Positions 10,389-22,032 of a stretch of 64,000 nucleotides of DNA are shown here, in pieces. Source of the DNA: Venturia oleaginea. Taxonomy: Eukaryota; Ascomycota; Dothideomycetes; Venturiales; Venturiaceae. Within the stretch, counting starts at the first letter, position 1. Each line of letters begins with the position of its first letter. The stretch is from positions 558,001-622,000 of the forward strand of contig JABMLP010000005.1 in assembly GCA_013176395.1 (NCBI GenBank), in the 5' to 3' direction. The notes below the pieces were generated by a model, which worked only from the letters and a program-made list of their open reading frames with translations, had not been told where the DNA came from and made no database searches. The translations under genes were made by a program, and so were the position numbers.

Positions 10389-10500
10389 AAGCTTAACTCC
10401 TAGATGCCACCTAAATGCCCAATCTTTACGAAAGCGAATATTTAGTGATATCAAGCTCAACTCCTGGATGCCACTTGAATGCCCAGTCTAAAGCGACGGC
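10389..10500 (+). repeat. Tandem 64-bp repeat, two units (second partial)
   Basis: Units start at 10389 and 10453 with AAGCT(T/C)AACTCCT. Their differences are mainly C/T or A/G transitions. A third diverged unit is at 6325-6380, on the far side of the transposon block. Confidence 0.7.
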
Positions 10501-10765
10501 ACAAGCTTGATGACCTTGGAGGTTGGGAAATATTCTTAATTTCTTTTTGGAAAATCCTAGGAAGGAGGCGCCAGATGAATTTTGTGGCTTTATGCAATTC
10601 TGTCGTCATGTCGACGATTATTAGCTCTCCTGTAGCACTTTTCGATGAGTTCATCACCCCTAACTCTAAGAATCGTTGACGCGGTGCTGTCTCGACGTCA
10701 TCTGCCTACTTGCTATGGCTTCATTACTTGTACTGTACGAGTATGGAAATAAACCCCTATAACTC

Positions 10766-11582
10766 ATGTTCTCTACTCGCTTTCGCCTCCAACCCTCCAA
10801 CTTCAGACCAGGCAACAAAGCAATCTGTTCCCTTACTCAACTTAGATCTTATCCTCCCCAGCGCAACATGTCGTCCATCCCTGGAGAACATTTCGAGCCT
10901 AGACAAACGGCCACCGATGAGGATTATACGCCTGATCCTGCCAAATCTCTCCCTCTGAACCCAGCACGCCAACGCCTCGTCGACGATATCCTGGCCCTGT
11001 ACTGCATGGAGCCGACGATCGAACGCGTCAAACGGTACACACCAGACTGCGTCTACGATGATCAATTTGTCTACGCAAACGATCGATACAAGATGGCAGG
11101 CCAATGGTTCGCTCTACCAAAACTCTTCAAGGCTTCGATAAACAATGGCTATCAAGTCATCAAGAATGAGAAGGATTTCATCCAGTTCAAAAATGACCAG
11201 AGCTGGACATTTAAGATCATTTCTAAGACGGCTCGTGTGACGGGCTTGGTCAGTCTGAGCTTGGATCCCGAGACAAGCGACAGCGATTTTATCCAGGTCA
11301 AATATCATAAAGATCAGGCAAATGATAAAGACTACTCTCATGAGGGATTGGGTTTCTCCTTCAAGAAATGGCAGGCTGGTGAGTTTTTTTTTAGAGTTTT
11401 ATTGAGAGATCTTGCCATGAAGTCTGACGCTAACATTATCAGACAATGTTGCAAAACATATGGATAGCCCTGAGGTGAAAGCTTTCGAGCAAGACAAGCA
11501 CGCTGCGAAGGAGCATGTGAGGAAGTATGGCACCGGAAAGGAAGAGGGCAACGCGCCCAAGGAAGATTTCACGAAGCAATAA
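10766..11582 (+). CDS. Conserved fungal protein, NTF2/SnoaL-like fold predicted, possible mitochondrial presequence
   Basis: Two exons, 10766-11378 and 11443-11582, joined across a 64-bp intron (GTGAGT...CAG), give a 250-aa protein. Residues 1-34 are rich in Arg/Ser/Thr and lack acids, as in a mitochondrial targeting sequence; the next Met (10868, MSSIPGEHFE) is an alternative cytosolic start. The core is a roughly 130-residue alpha+beta region (ILALYCMEPT...YTPDCVYDDQFVYANDRYKM...) that looks like the NTF2-like cone fold seen in many short fungal proteins. The C-terminus is charged and helical. Catalytic function is unknown; the fold is inferred from pattern only. Confidence 0.75.
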
Positions 11583-11879
11583 GGTAGTGGTGTTGCAACG
11601 ATATGATAGGATTCATGTATTTGTACACATAATGCGACATAAGATATAGGTATTACTCGCACCTACACCTGCATGTAATCCCATCGCTATCAGAATGGAA
11701 ACTGGTAACGAATGTGCAAAAGCTCCTTGCTTCTTTCAGCAATCACCTCGGCTGAACCTCCCCACCTAGCAATCTTGACATCATCGTCCTTCTTTTCCAA
11801 ACCTCAACCTCCATCCCTAGGTAGTACGAACAACATTGTTCCTCCAAATATCGCCATTCCTTTCCAACACCACAATAAG

Positions 11880-12739
11880 ATGAAGAAAGAAGAACACCCC
11901 TTCCTCTCCCTCCCCACCGAAATCCGCCAACAAATCCTCACCCTCTCCCTCCCTGACGCCGAGATCCTAGCCTCCATCGAACTCCGCGCCACGCAATCAC
12001 GAGATAACATTTGGCAAACGAATGTTTGGGAGGTGAAATGGCACTGCGGCGCTCTTCCCTCGACTCTGAAAAATGGCACGAGTCTTGCCAAACCGAATTG
12101 GTTAACTAGGCTAGAGGACAGTGGGTTGTTTGAGAAGGATAGAGAGTATGTTGGACGAGTTTGGAAGGGGAGGGTTCCGGAGTTGGGGGAGAGGAAGGTT
12201 AGAGCTTGGGAAGGGGTTTTTGGGAGGAGGTTTGTTTAGTTCCTTCCCTTTTCTCATCTCCCTCGCTTCTCTTCTTTTCATCAATCTTTCTTTCCCGCTT
12301 TGGGTGTGATGTTCTTCTTATTGCCTTGCGGGTTTAAATGCTGACCATTAATCGAATGAATAGGTTTCGATTAGGCGAAACCCTCCACTTCTCTGAAGAT
12401 AATAAGGTTGCTAACGTTGAGGTTGTGAGTATCACGCCCTCGGGGGCTGGATTATCAAGTTCGAGCCAGAGTTACTCTATTGGTATGTCTTGTCCCATCC
12501 TCCTCCAAAATAAATCTCTCGTCCCCGTGACGGAAACAGAATGCGTAGAATAAAAGCTGAAAAGACGTTTAGCACAACCCGGAGGTATCCCACCCGCCGT
12601 CTTCGACTTCCACGTTCAAGACATCTTGAGAGGGAACATGGAGAAGAGGGAGAATTTTTCCTTTTTGCAGACGGGGAATGCTCTTTCGATTAGTCTCACC
12701 GGGTGGATTAAATTGGACATGGAGGGGCTGGTGTATTGA
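11880..12739 (+). CDS. Small F-box-like/2EXR-type protein, three exons
   Basis: Exons 11880-12229, 12364-12482 and 12573-12739 join in phase (GTTTGT...TAG and GTATGT...TAG introns) to give 211 aa. Residues 8-25 (FLSLPTEIRQQILTLSL) match the LPxEIRxxIL/Y opening seen in fungal F-box and 2EXR families. The rest is unrecognised and ends in a Gly/Pro-containing C-terminus. The first exon alone closes at 12239, so an ORF-only view would truncate it. The splice model rests on phase agreement across all three exons and total divisibility by three. A ubiquitin-ligase adaptor role is possible but not shown. Confidence 0.65.
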
Positions 12740-13008
12740 AAACCTTTGCTATAGAAGTCAATTTGTTTGGTTTACGTGATGTACTCCACAAGTCTCGCAG
12801 TTTATGCAAGGTCATGCCAATTGCTATTTTAAGACGAAGGCTACCATGTCTGCCACAAATAGTCACAAGGTATCCTCGCGACTTCTTTCTGAATTGGAGA
12901 CGAGACCAAGTATACTACTACATCTACCTCGACCCTAATGACCCATATTACAACCTCTTGCCCCAAAGCCAAGGTACCCAGCGTTTATGCCTAGGCCTAA
13001 GATCCGGA

Positions 13009-13590
13009 TCAACGGCAGTTCCGTAAATAGCTTACCGACTGCAAACTTTGTACCCTCCCTTTGCCCCAGCCATCCTCGACCGTGCCCAATTCCGACCACA
13101 AACCATCCAGTCGTGTTTCTCCTGGTCCTCTTTCCACAGTCCTCGTTTGTTGAACGAGAGTCGAATTAGAATGCTTGACACGCCATCCAAGATCTGGCAA
13201 GTTGCAGTCGACACCTTCCCATAGTAGCCAGCCCCAGTTACCAACGTCGTTGAGTACAATCGATTGCAGCTTCACTTTATCGTAGTTGACCAAGGCATTC
13301 TCCTGTCTTGCGGGGTTGCCCGGTATGTGTTTGGGAACGTTAATATACTGAGAAGCGCACTCATGTTGATAGCGGCCTCCGTAGTTGGCTTCGTTGTACA
13401 GGATGAAGCATTGAGTGGTAACTGTCGGGATGGCAGCTTTCCAGGGACCACTGGTGGTGGAGGAAGAGGTGGTAGTGGAAGTTGTTGGTTGGCCAACTGG
13501 TGGGATACCGTGAGCCCACCATGGCTGGCCTTGAGCGACCCCTTGAGTGCCAGGTGGGCCAGATTTGAGAGCGATTGAGAAGGAGCTGCA
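13009..13590 (-). CDS. Hypothetical protein, possibly secreted, upstream exon(s) unresolved
   Basis: A continuous minus-strand reading with coding-like composition ends at TGA 13009. It starts with a Pro/Gly/Gln and Thr/Ser-rich linker (GVAQGQPWWAHGIPPVGQ), followed by a compact Cys/Trp-rich part (CFILYNEANYGG ... GNWGWLLWEGVDCN). The aromatic-Gly pattern loosely recalls beta/gamma-crystallin Greek-key motifs. In-frame TGA at about 13600 means an intron acceptor probably lies there (TGCAG near 13587), with a first exon between 13600 and 13850. I could not fix the first exon. Confidence in coding is moderate; the fold suggestion is weak. Confidence 0.4.
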   Translation of the reverse strand, partial: CSSFSIALKSGPPGTQGVAQGQPWWAHGIPPVGQPTTSTTTSSSTTSGPWKAAIPTVTTQCFILYNEANYGGRYQHECASQYINVPKHIPGNPARQENALVNYDKVKLQSIVLNDVGNWGWLLWEGVDCNLPDLGWRVKHSNSTLVQQTRTVERGPGETRLDGLWSELGTVEDGWGKGRVQSLQSVSYLRNCR

Positions 13591-13891
13591 GCATCAGGAC
13601 CCCTCCGTCAACTGCAAAGAATGTACTGCTTGTTGCAAAATAGGCGGCACTACCGATGATAAACTCTAGCATTGGACTACGGGCAGGGTGGTAGGACTTG
13701 CAGACGCTGCTCTCGATACAATAACGCCATTGACATGTATTCTCGACGTCGTGGTGTGCATTGTAATATTATCAGAATAGCTGCTCGTAGAAACCTTGGA
13801 ACGGCCTATTTCCGCCGTTTTGCGGGCAATTCTCATCGACAACAACATTCTCCTCCGTATATCCTTTGCCTATACTATTATCGCTATCACC

Positions 13892-15528
13892 ATGGCTTCC
13901 GATCCAGATTTGAGGCATGCCATCTCTATGAGGCCGCACCCCTTCCATCTGCACCCGAACGAGCACGAACCGACCCAGTCACAGGCCCCTACAGGCCCGG
14001 CTTCTCCCGCGACGGTATCGACGTTTCAAACCAAATCCCACGGCGCCCACAGTACCTCATATGAAGCGCGCGACGAGGAGCACGAGCCTGTTGCGCGGCA
14101 TACCTTAGACCATGATGTCGAAGCCCGACCTCAGTCATACAGCAGCGAGGAGGACCCCTTAGGACTCAGCGGCAAATTGAAGACTTCAAACGAGATCGAA
14201 TCAATCGCGGCCAACTCATCCAGGAGAAGGAGGAAAGTTCAGAGCTTCTACAAGGACCAAAATGAGAACATCGAACGATTGCTCAAAACCGTGGAGGATC
14301 ATCGCCGTGATGCTAAAGAGGAGGCAGGCGACACAAAGCTCAAATTCAAGATTGCAGTCTATGGCAGTTTCGCTGCCAATGTCATCCTCGCCGCACTACA
14401 AACATACGCGGCCGCTAAATCAGGCTCCCTCGCCCTCTTCACAACTATGGCAGACGCGCTATTTGATCCTTTATCAAACGTAGGGCTTGAAATCACAAAT
14501 CGTATGTCAAAAAGGGTTAACGCCCGTCGATACCCATCTGGCAAAGCTCGTGTCGAGACGGTTGGCAATATTATATTCTGCTGGATTATGACCGCAGGTA
14601 CGTTCGACATTCTGAATATCTAGCCTTCAACTTCAGATCGATATCAATAAATTCTTGGCATATTCATTTCGACCTCGTGTTTGAGGCTTTCCAAAACCGG
14701 ATTGCATACTTCATTTGCTAATCGGATGACTGCACCTAGTCTCATTGGTCATCATTGTCCAATCTATCATTGAATTGGTTGAAGGGGCCCCGAAGGATGC
14801 CGCTGGCAACTCGCTTCGCACGAAGCCCTTCGTATTGGTATCTGCCGTCGTGGTCGCAGTGGCATTTTCTGTGAAGCTGATGCTCTATGTCTACTGCTTC
14901 TCGCTCAGGAATATCTATTCACAAGTGCGGGTGCTTTGGGAAGACCATAGAAACGATCTTCTCATTAATGGTATCGGTCTTGGTTTCTCAATCATGGGAA
15001 GCTTCGTTCGCTGGTGGATTGATCCTATGGGGGCCATACTACTCTCTATCACCATCATTTGCTTATGGCAACGAACCGCATTCGAAGAATTTAAGCTTCT
15101 CGTCGGAGTTACGGCTGATACAGCCACGCTGCAGCTCATTACGTATATCTGTAAGTACTTGCATACCCTCAATCTAAGATCGATATCGAGAGATATCTGG
15201 TCATCTTCGACATTCACGGTGTCAGAAATTCATCAATCTCGATTTAGACATAGCGAAGCAAAACCATGCTAATCAAGTTTTCACAGCTATGACGCATTCA
15301 GAGGATATCCGTCAGATTGATACTGTCCGTGCATACCACTCTGGACCTCGTCTCATCGTTGAAGTAGACGTGGTCATGGATGCGGAGGACACCTTGAAGC
15401 ACACACATGACGTAGCTGAGGCTTTGCAGATAAAGCTGGAAAGTCTGCCTGATGTGGAAAGGGCTTATGTCCACGTCGACTTTGAGACGGACCATGCGCC
15501 TGAGCATTTCTTGAAGAAGGAGTTATAG
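13892..15528 (+). CDS. Cation diffusion facilitator, Mn-type
   Basis: Three exons, 13892-14597, 14740-15150 and 15287-15528, give 452 aa; the start has an ideal fungal context (CACCATGG). A hydrophilic N-terminus of about 150 residues precedes six predicted membrane helices and a cytosolic ferredoxin-like dimer domain. The metal site residues form DxxxD in TM2 (DALFD, near residue 187) and DxxxD in TM5 (DHRND, near residue 304), the pattern associated with manganese-transporting CDFs rather than the HxxxD of zinc members. It probably exports Mn2+ from the cytosol to an organelle or the outside by proton antiport. The long first intron (142 bp) is larger than the local norm. Confidence 0.9.
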
Positions 15529-16429
15529 CGGAAGAATACATCTCAGACCTAAGACCAGGTGCCTCATTAGCATACCTAGAACCTTGGACAATCGTTACTG
15601 CTTCTCAGAATCAAGTCATTCAACTCCAGTTCCATGTCGGTAATCTAAGGGTGATTCATGAATTTTTTTCGCTTGAGAAACCACCATCTCTAGCTTGCTG
15701 CTGTTGCGATGCAGGAAGACGGCGAATGGATGACTTCCAACGCGAGCATTCAAACGTCCCGTATCGTCCCCATATCGTCGTTAAATCATATATCGCCCTT
15801 TTCCCTTTACACCTATGATTCCACTGCCGCTCCTTCGAAAGCATCGCGGTTTTCTCCAAGGATCCGTTAACTTTGGCTATACTAACTATGCCTATAGCTA
15901 GACGTCGACTGCGGCGCCAATGATTGCTGTATTTCGCATCCTCCACGTTGATGGAAGGCTAAAGCCCTCGTGTCCCACAATTTCTACTGAAGTATTCTTC
16001 GTTTTTTGGAGCAGTTTGTTTCGGGATTGGTTGATTGGCTTTGGGAGGGGAGGAACATCGCGGGAGGGATGGGTATGGGGGATTCCTTACGTTGTCCGAT
16101 TCATTTGAGACCGCACGTTGGGAAGGGGTTGTTTGGACCGAGGAAATTGTCGCTATTTGAGATTATTGTTAGTAGGGATTCTGGAGGGGCGAGGGGCGTT
16201 GAGTGGGATTGTAGTTCTTTTGTACGGCATTGTATTTTGCAAAGGGAGGGTTTAAAGTAGCTGACTTTTAGTGCACATCGCATTCCCAATGAAGAAGGCC
16301 GTGCAGTTCCCAAGTACTCTTCCCCGATAGAGTAGTTTGAAAACCACTCGTTTGGAAAATACACCTACTTGCAAAATTAGCATTTTGACCGTACACGCCG
16401 TCTAGCAAAAAATCGGTTCCCTCAGCGCC
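15529..16429. other. Intergenic, no supported gene
   Basis: Short overlapping readings exist on both strands, but none shows domain motifs or convincing splice structure. Confidence 0.4.
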
Positions 16430-16870
16430 ATGGATCAGCATCTAGTCGACCCACAGACGAGTACTCATCGAGCTCAAGAACCGTAGGTATACTCCCTTCA
16501 AGTTCCTGAGCATACGGTCGAGGCGCTCAAGCCCCAGCCGTTGCCAGGCAAACTTCTTCAATTTACAATCACTCCAGCCACTCATGATAAATGCGACTCT
16601 GATCTGGATCCACCTGGTAGTCGTAATTGTCCCACAACAAAGCCATGGTGCTGCAATGACAATCTCTATTGCTTCCGAGGAAGTCGCCGATTGAATAACG
16701 GTCGATTGTCGTTACCGGGGATCCGTTTGTAGACGAGTTCGTGCTTGAAGAGGGTGTAGTATGTTTATAGTGTGGGATCGCATTCTGGGCTACGCCCTAT
16801 CGCCCATTCCTCGTTAGTTGGAGGTATACACGGTGTCAGATTGCTGACCAGCGCTTGAAATGCCATGCGA
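16430..16870 (-). pseudogene. Degraded coding relic, family not recognised
   Basis: Minus-strand frames read as protein-like fragments (for example EEWAIGRSPECDP near 16800, then TIDRYSIGDFLGSN near 16700 and LLWDNYDYQVDPDQSRIYHE near 16620), separated by frame changes and stops. The composition is unlike random DNA, but I cannot name the family. Confidence 0.3.
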
Positions 16871-17466
16871 AAATAATGCGTTGTATTTGGTGCTCAAGTC
16901 ACGCCAGTAATGTAATCGCCAGTGGGGAAAATCGCGCCGTTCATGAGTTGATGGCCTTTGCTTTCAAATCCTTTGGGTTAACGCACTGGGGCGGCACTCC
17001 TTCAAGTGCGAGCTCGCATGGCCAGTGCTGGCTAGGAAAGAATTTCAAGTGCAGCGTCAATGTGTTCCAAGTACTTCGGACGCGTTCGTGATATTGATAG
17101 CAAGCTTCAATATATTGCCCCCAAAATTTGCTGGTATGGGACTGTTGATAAGTGAAGCTTGCACAAAATAAAAAGGGAAATCCAGCGAGCCAGAGAAATG
17201 ACTAAACGCATAAATAAGGTAGGACTGCATGCGCTTAAGGTCAAGAAGAATACGCATATAAACTTGAGTAACTCGCGCGGAGACTGATGCAGCCGTCAGG
17301 CCACTGTGTAGCTTCCCAACTTGTTTCGCATCGATTTCAGCCGTCCATCAGCAGGCACTCTAATCATCTACTCGTTCGTTGTTACTGGTCGGTGAGTCAA
17401 GGCTGGGAACATACGATCAAAGCTATATTAACTTGCCTGAAATGAGCCATAGTAAGAAGCGACTAG

Positions 17467-17997
17467 TTATTCAAGCGTCTCGACTTCACAGCCTCGTGAT
17501 TTCCAGAAATTGGCGGATTTCTTGAACTTCTCGTTCAAATTGACCGTATTCGCGAGATGGTCCAAAATCATACTGCTATTTGTCCACGCGTCCCAAAGTC
17601 TAGGATCGATCTCAGTCTTGGAAGCATTTAGCACAATGGTCGCATGGGGAAGAACCGGTTGATTAGAGGAGACTTCAATCACTGAATTAGATTGTCGAAC
17701 ACGCTCTCGATGATTCTGTGGCTTGATCAGCACAGCCTGATCATGACGTGAACTGTCTTACCTTGGTGTAGTTAAAACAAAGACGATGATATCTGAAAAC
17801 GTATAGAAAAGTCGAGGGCAAAGGTTGGAGACGGCGTATTCCCTTGTTCGCGTGTGGGGACTGTCTGTCCATGAGAGTACTACGAGAACAATTCCAGAAT
17901 CAATGCGTGATGGAACGGTCTCTTCTGAGGCCAGATCTAGGAGGCAATAGGAGCTTAATGACTCATGAGTGTGCTTTTTCCAGCGCAAGCCATTCAT
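17467..17997 (-). pseudogene. Fragment of a large fungal P-loop-type protein, frameshifted
   Basis: Minus-strand reading contains LCPRLFYTFSDIIVFVLTTP up to a GTAAGA donor at about 17762, a 50-bp intron-like gap, and then QPVLPHATIVLNASKTEIDP. These two blocks recall a conserved pair in very large fungal proteins that read YPRxLYTFSDVxVFVLRNPR and NQPxLPHxIIVLNA. Right after the splice, the expected Trp codon is TGA and the frame shifts. No flanking parts of the large protein are present, so this is a truncated relic. The family memory is not firm. Confidence 0.4.
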
Positions 17998-18561
17998 GCA
18001 AGCCTATCGAGACGCATGCAGATATGACGATCCAGCCACTTGACTCCGGACCGAATAAATGACAGAATAAGAGAAGACCTAATTGCCTGCCATAAGGAAT
18101 ACTGGGAGTTGATGATAAAAATGAAGTGTATGATGAATACTAAGATGTTGATGAAGGTTAGGCTAAACCTTTGCGGACTACTAATGTATCCGGTAAACCT
18201 TAGGAGGGCCTAATAAGAGATGGGATCCATACCAGAATACACATTTGTAGTTCCACTTCCTGCAAAGCAAGCATAAAGTATCCACAGTATTGGATGCCGA
18301 CCCGTCGGAGTTGATATCCTAGCAAAGATAGGTGGCAAAAGAAAATCCAAAGGTTGGTAAGTAAATTGCATGGGCAGATTTCCATCCCATCCGCTGCCTC
18401 CGCTGCTTCCATTGTGTACTGGTCATTATCACCCGACTGATACTCGTAATCCATAATAAACACTCCCAATATCGCTTTGAATCCTCCACTCAATATCCCA
18501 CCGTGCACCGCCGCACACACCTCCTGTCCTTCTACAAACTTTCCTCGCAGAGACTTTCACC
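17998..18561. other. Intergenic upstream of the fatty acid 2-hydroxylase gene
   Basis: No gene seen. The last 100 bases are C/T-rich, as in many fungal promoters, with CACC-type runs just before the start codon. Confidence 0.45.
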
Positions 18562-19855
18562 ATGCCAGGACGTACCCTCCCCACAATCTCCCAAGCCGAC
18601 GTTCAATCGCACAACACCGCAAAGTCGTGCTATGTTACAATCGGAACACGAGTCTACGATGTCACAGACTTTCTCAACGATCACCCTGGTGGAGGCGATT
18701 TGATTTTGGAATATGGTGGCAAAGATATCAAGGACATCCTCGCCGATGAAGATTCACATTTCCACTCCGAGTCTGCCTACGAGATTCTGGGAGACAGCTT
18801 GATTGGATTTGTCGCAACGGAAAAGGTCATGGACACTGTCATGAAGAGTCAGCGCCCAGATAGCATCGTACCTTTGCCACCCACCGACTCTGGAATACAA
18901 GAGCTACGACTAGATGGAACTTCAGATGATGTCGCCGCCAAGCCAGTATATGCGACCACAGGCATGTCCTCGGAGGAGGACTTGAGCAAAGAAACGGATC
19001 CGGAGGCAGATTTTAAGACGCAAAAGTTTCTTGATCTCAACAAGCCGTTGCTCATGCAAGTGTGGAACGGAGGATTCTCCAAGGATTTCTACCTCGAGCA
19101 GGTGCATAGGCCGCGTCATTATAAAGGAGGAGCTTCTGCACCGTTGTTTGGCAATTTCTTAGAGCCATTGAGTCTTACTCCGTGGTGGGTAGTGCCTTTG
19201 GTGTGGGTGCCTCCTGTCACATTCGGGACGTTTCTTGCGAGTCAAAATCTTCCAATGATTCAAACTCCTTTATACTGGGCGCTGGGACTTGCGATTTGGT
19301 CAATTGTAGAGTACACGTTGCACAGATGTCTTTTCCACCTCGATGAGTAGGTTTTGCTACCCTCCTGACTACACGTACAGCACTAACATCTAGCAGAAAA
19401 CTCCCAGACAATCGCGTGGGGATCACCCTGCACTTCCTTCTCCACGGCATTCACCATTACCTCCCTATGGACAAATACAGGCTCGTCATGCCACCCACTC
19501 TTTTCGTTGTTTTGGCAGCCCCTTTCTGGAAATTGGCCCATACCATTTTCTTCTACAATTGGTATGCTGCTGTTGCCGTATATTGTGGCGGTGTCTTCGG
19601 CTATATCTGCTACGATTTGACGCACTATTTCTTGCACCACAGAAGGTCAGTGACAATAATTACGGATCATTTGGGAAAAACTTGTGCTAACACAGTTGCA
19701 GCCTTCCCTCGTACTATCAAGCCCTCAAGAAATACCATCTCGCACACCACTTCGCCGATTATGAGAACGGCTTCGGTGTCACAAGCAGATTCTGGGACAG
19801 AGTGTTTGGCACGGAGTTGGCCATGCCACCTCCCAAGGTTCTGAAGACAACTTGA
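18562..19855 (+). CDS. SCS7: Fatty acid 2-hydroxylase (ceramide alpha-hydroxylase), cytochrome b5 fusion
   Basis: Exons 18562-19346, 19397-19645 and 19702-19855 give 395 aa, the usual size for Scs7/FA2H. The N-terminal cytochrome b5 domain (residues about 10-90) has the heme ligand H41 in HPGG and a second His at 66 or 68. The membrane hydroxylase domain carries the di-iron His clusters: TLHRCLFH, LHGIHHYLPMD, THYFLHH and YHLAHHFADYENGFG. The enzyme adds a 2-OH to the very-long-chain acyl part of ceramide in the ER using O2 and cytochrome b5 electrons. Splice phases all agree. A Sur2-type hydroxylase lies 20 kb downstream. Confidence 0.95.
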
Positions 19856-20302
19856 AACTCTGGAGACAGGCATGCTCTTCATTTATATTGATTTTAATTG
19901 GGCATTCTTGGGCGGCTTCTGCAAGCGTTGCGGGTCACGCGTCTCGAATGACAGAGACAGCTGTGTTGCTTCTAATTGAGAGAAATGTGCATATAATATA
20001 CCCCTTGGTTGAATTCTACAAAAATTATTTTCGCGAAACTGGGTTCCTATCTGAGAGGGCATCTCTGCCGATCGAAATGGACTACGTATCATCGAACGAC
20101 CGACCTACGAGCTGAAGGCTGAACGAGTGGAGGCTTCCACAGACTTTTGACACGGGGCAGTGAAGATGAACTCTCTGAGATCACGATCAGGCTGAAGGTG
20201 TGGCCACTGCGCGTGCGGAACCTTGTGATAATAAGGTGAACTAAGTATATTACCGTTAGTCTCGACTCATTTCTACAAACATGTACATTGTCTGATTCCT
20301 TA
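19856..20302. other. Intergenic between fatty acid hydroxylase and nested transposons
   Basis: No gene seen; includes the fatty acid hydroxylase 3' UTR. It ends at the TA target of the outer pogo element (20301-20302). Confidence 0.5.
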
Positions 20303-20382
20303 ACGTAGTCGATGGGTTAGTGGCCACTGTGCGTTAGTAGCCACCTCACCAAATCGCGTCGCGTCATTCTACTGCTATCCTC

Positions 20383-22024
20383 AATGCCACCACCACAATA
20401 AGAAGAAGCCTTATACAAAGAATGTAGAGTTGCTCTAGCGCTTCAAGCCTACCAGCAAGGCCAGTTTCAAACCCCTACTGCCGCTGCAAATGCCTTTGAT
20501 ATCCCCCGAACTACCCTTCGACGCCGTATCGCCGGAATCCAACCACAGTTCGGCTCTATCTCAAAAAAACGCCTTCTTACACCTACCGAAGAAGAGAGTC
20601 TCGTACGATGGATCCTATCAATGGATCGACGCGGTATGCCACCTCGACAGGCGACTGTACGGCAAATGGCAGGCCTTTTAGTCGCGCAACACGGGAAACC
20701 AGGCTATATCGGTCAGGTCTGGGTCTGCGACTTTATCAAGCGCCACGATACACTACAGCCAAAATACAATCGCAAGTACGACTACCAACGAGCAAAGTGC
20801 GAAGATCCGGAGCTTATTCGAGCCTGGTTTCAACGTGTACGGCATACAATCGCTGAGTACGGTATTCTCAAGGACGACATCTACAACTTTGACGAGACTG
20901 GCTTCCAGATGGGGGTCACCTCAACAGCAAAGGTTGTTACAGGGACAGAGAGGGCAGGCAGGCCTAGGACGACACAGCCAGGGAACCGTGAATGGGTTAC
21001 GGTAATTGAGGCTGTAAACGCGCGAGGGTATACAATCCCGCCGCTCGTAATCTTTGAGGCTGTAATGCATCAGGCAGCTTGGTACGATAACCTACCAGAC
21101 GACTGGTCAATTGGTGTGAGAGAGAATGGCTGGACAACCAACGAGATTGGCTTACATTGGCTTGAACACGTCTTTGATAAGCATACAATAAGCCGTACGG
21201 TTGGACGGTACAGGTTATTGATCCTTAATGGTCATGGAAGTCACGTTAGCCCTGAGTTTGATCAGTACTGCCTAGATCGCTCGATTGTTGTTCTCTGTAT
21301 GCCAGCGCATTCATCACATCTCCTCCAGCCACTTGATGTCGGCTGCTTTGCCGTACTCAAGCGATCGTACGGACGGCTTGTTAAGCAGAAAATGGGCCTT
21401 GGCGTTAACCATATCGACAAGCAAGAGTTCCTACCTCTCTACCAGCAAGCACGCGCCGAAGCACTACACGAAAGGAACGTACAAAGCGGTTTTACAGCTA
21501 CAGGCCTCGTTCCGTACGAGCCAGATCGTGTGCTCTCGCTCCTACACGCTCAGGTCCATACGCCATCCCCCCAGCTACATCCACAACCTGAGGCAGTATG
21601 GGTAGCCGAAACACCTCATAATATTACTGAGCTACAGCACCAAACAGACCTCCTGAAGCAATACCTCAAGCGTCGTACGCAAAGCCCACTGTCTCCGACA
21701 GACCAGGCCTTAAACCAGCTTGTAAAAGGTTGTCAGATAGCTATGCATAGCGCTGTCCTTCTTGCAAGCGAAAATGAGAAGCTACGTACTGAGAACAAGC
21801 GCCAAAAGAGGAAGAAGGCAAAGAGGCGTACGTATATAGCGAGAGGCGGTATTTTATCTGGGGTTCAGGCTCAGGTGTTGGTAAATAATGGTGAAAGTAG
21901 CCGTACAGAGGCTGTACAAGACGGGCTAGACGTGAGACGGCAACGGGCACCACCGAGGTGTAGCTTATGTGGGTCGCTTGAACATAAAGCCCCTGTATGC
22001 CCTGGGTATCAGCGCATCAATTGA
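20383..22024 (+). pseudogene. Pogo transposase of the outer element, stop at codon 6 and D-to-N active-site change
   Basis: The natural start is MPPPQ at 20383, then TAA at 20398-20400 (probably CAA), after which the frame stays open to 22024, about 541 further codons. HTH regions precede the DDE_1 domain: NFDETGF (first Asp), then LNGHGSH where the family has LDGHGSH (AAT at 21227-21229), then QPLDV. The second catalytic Asp is therefore Asn, a G to A change consistent with CpA to TpA on the other strand. A C-terminal knuckle CSLCGSLEHKAPVC ends the protein. The longest Met-initiated reading after the stop starts at 20621. Confidence 0.85.
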
Positions 22025-22032
22025 TATATATA

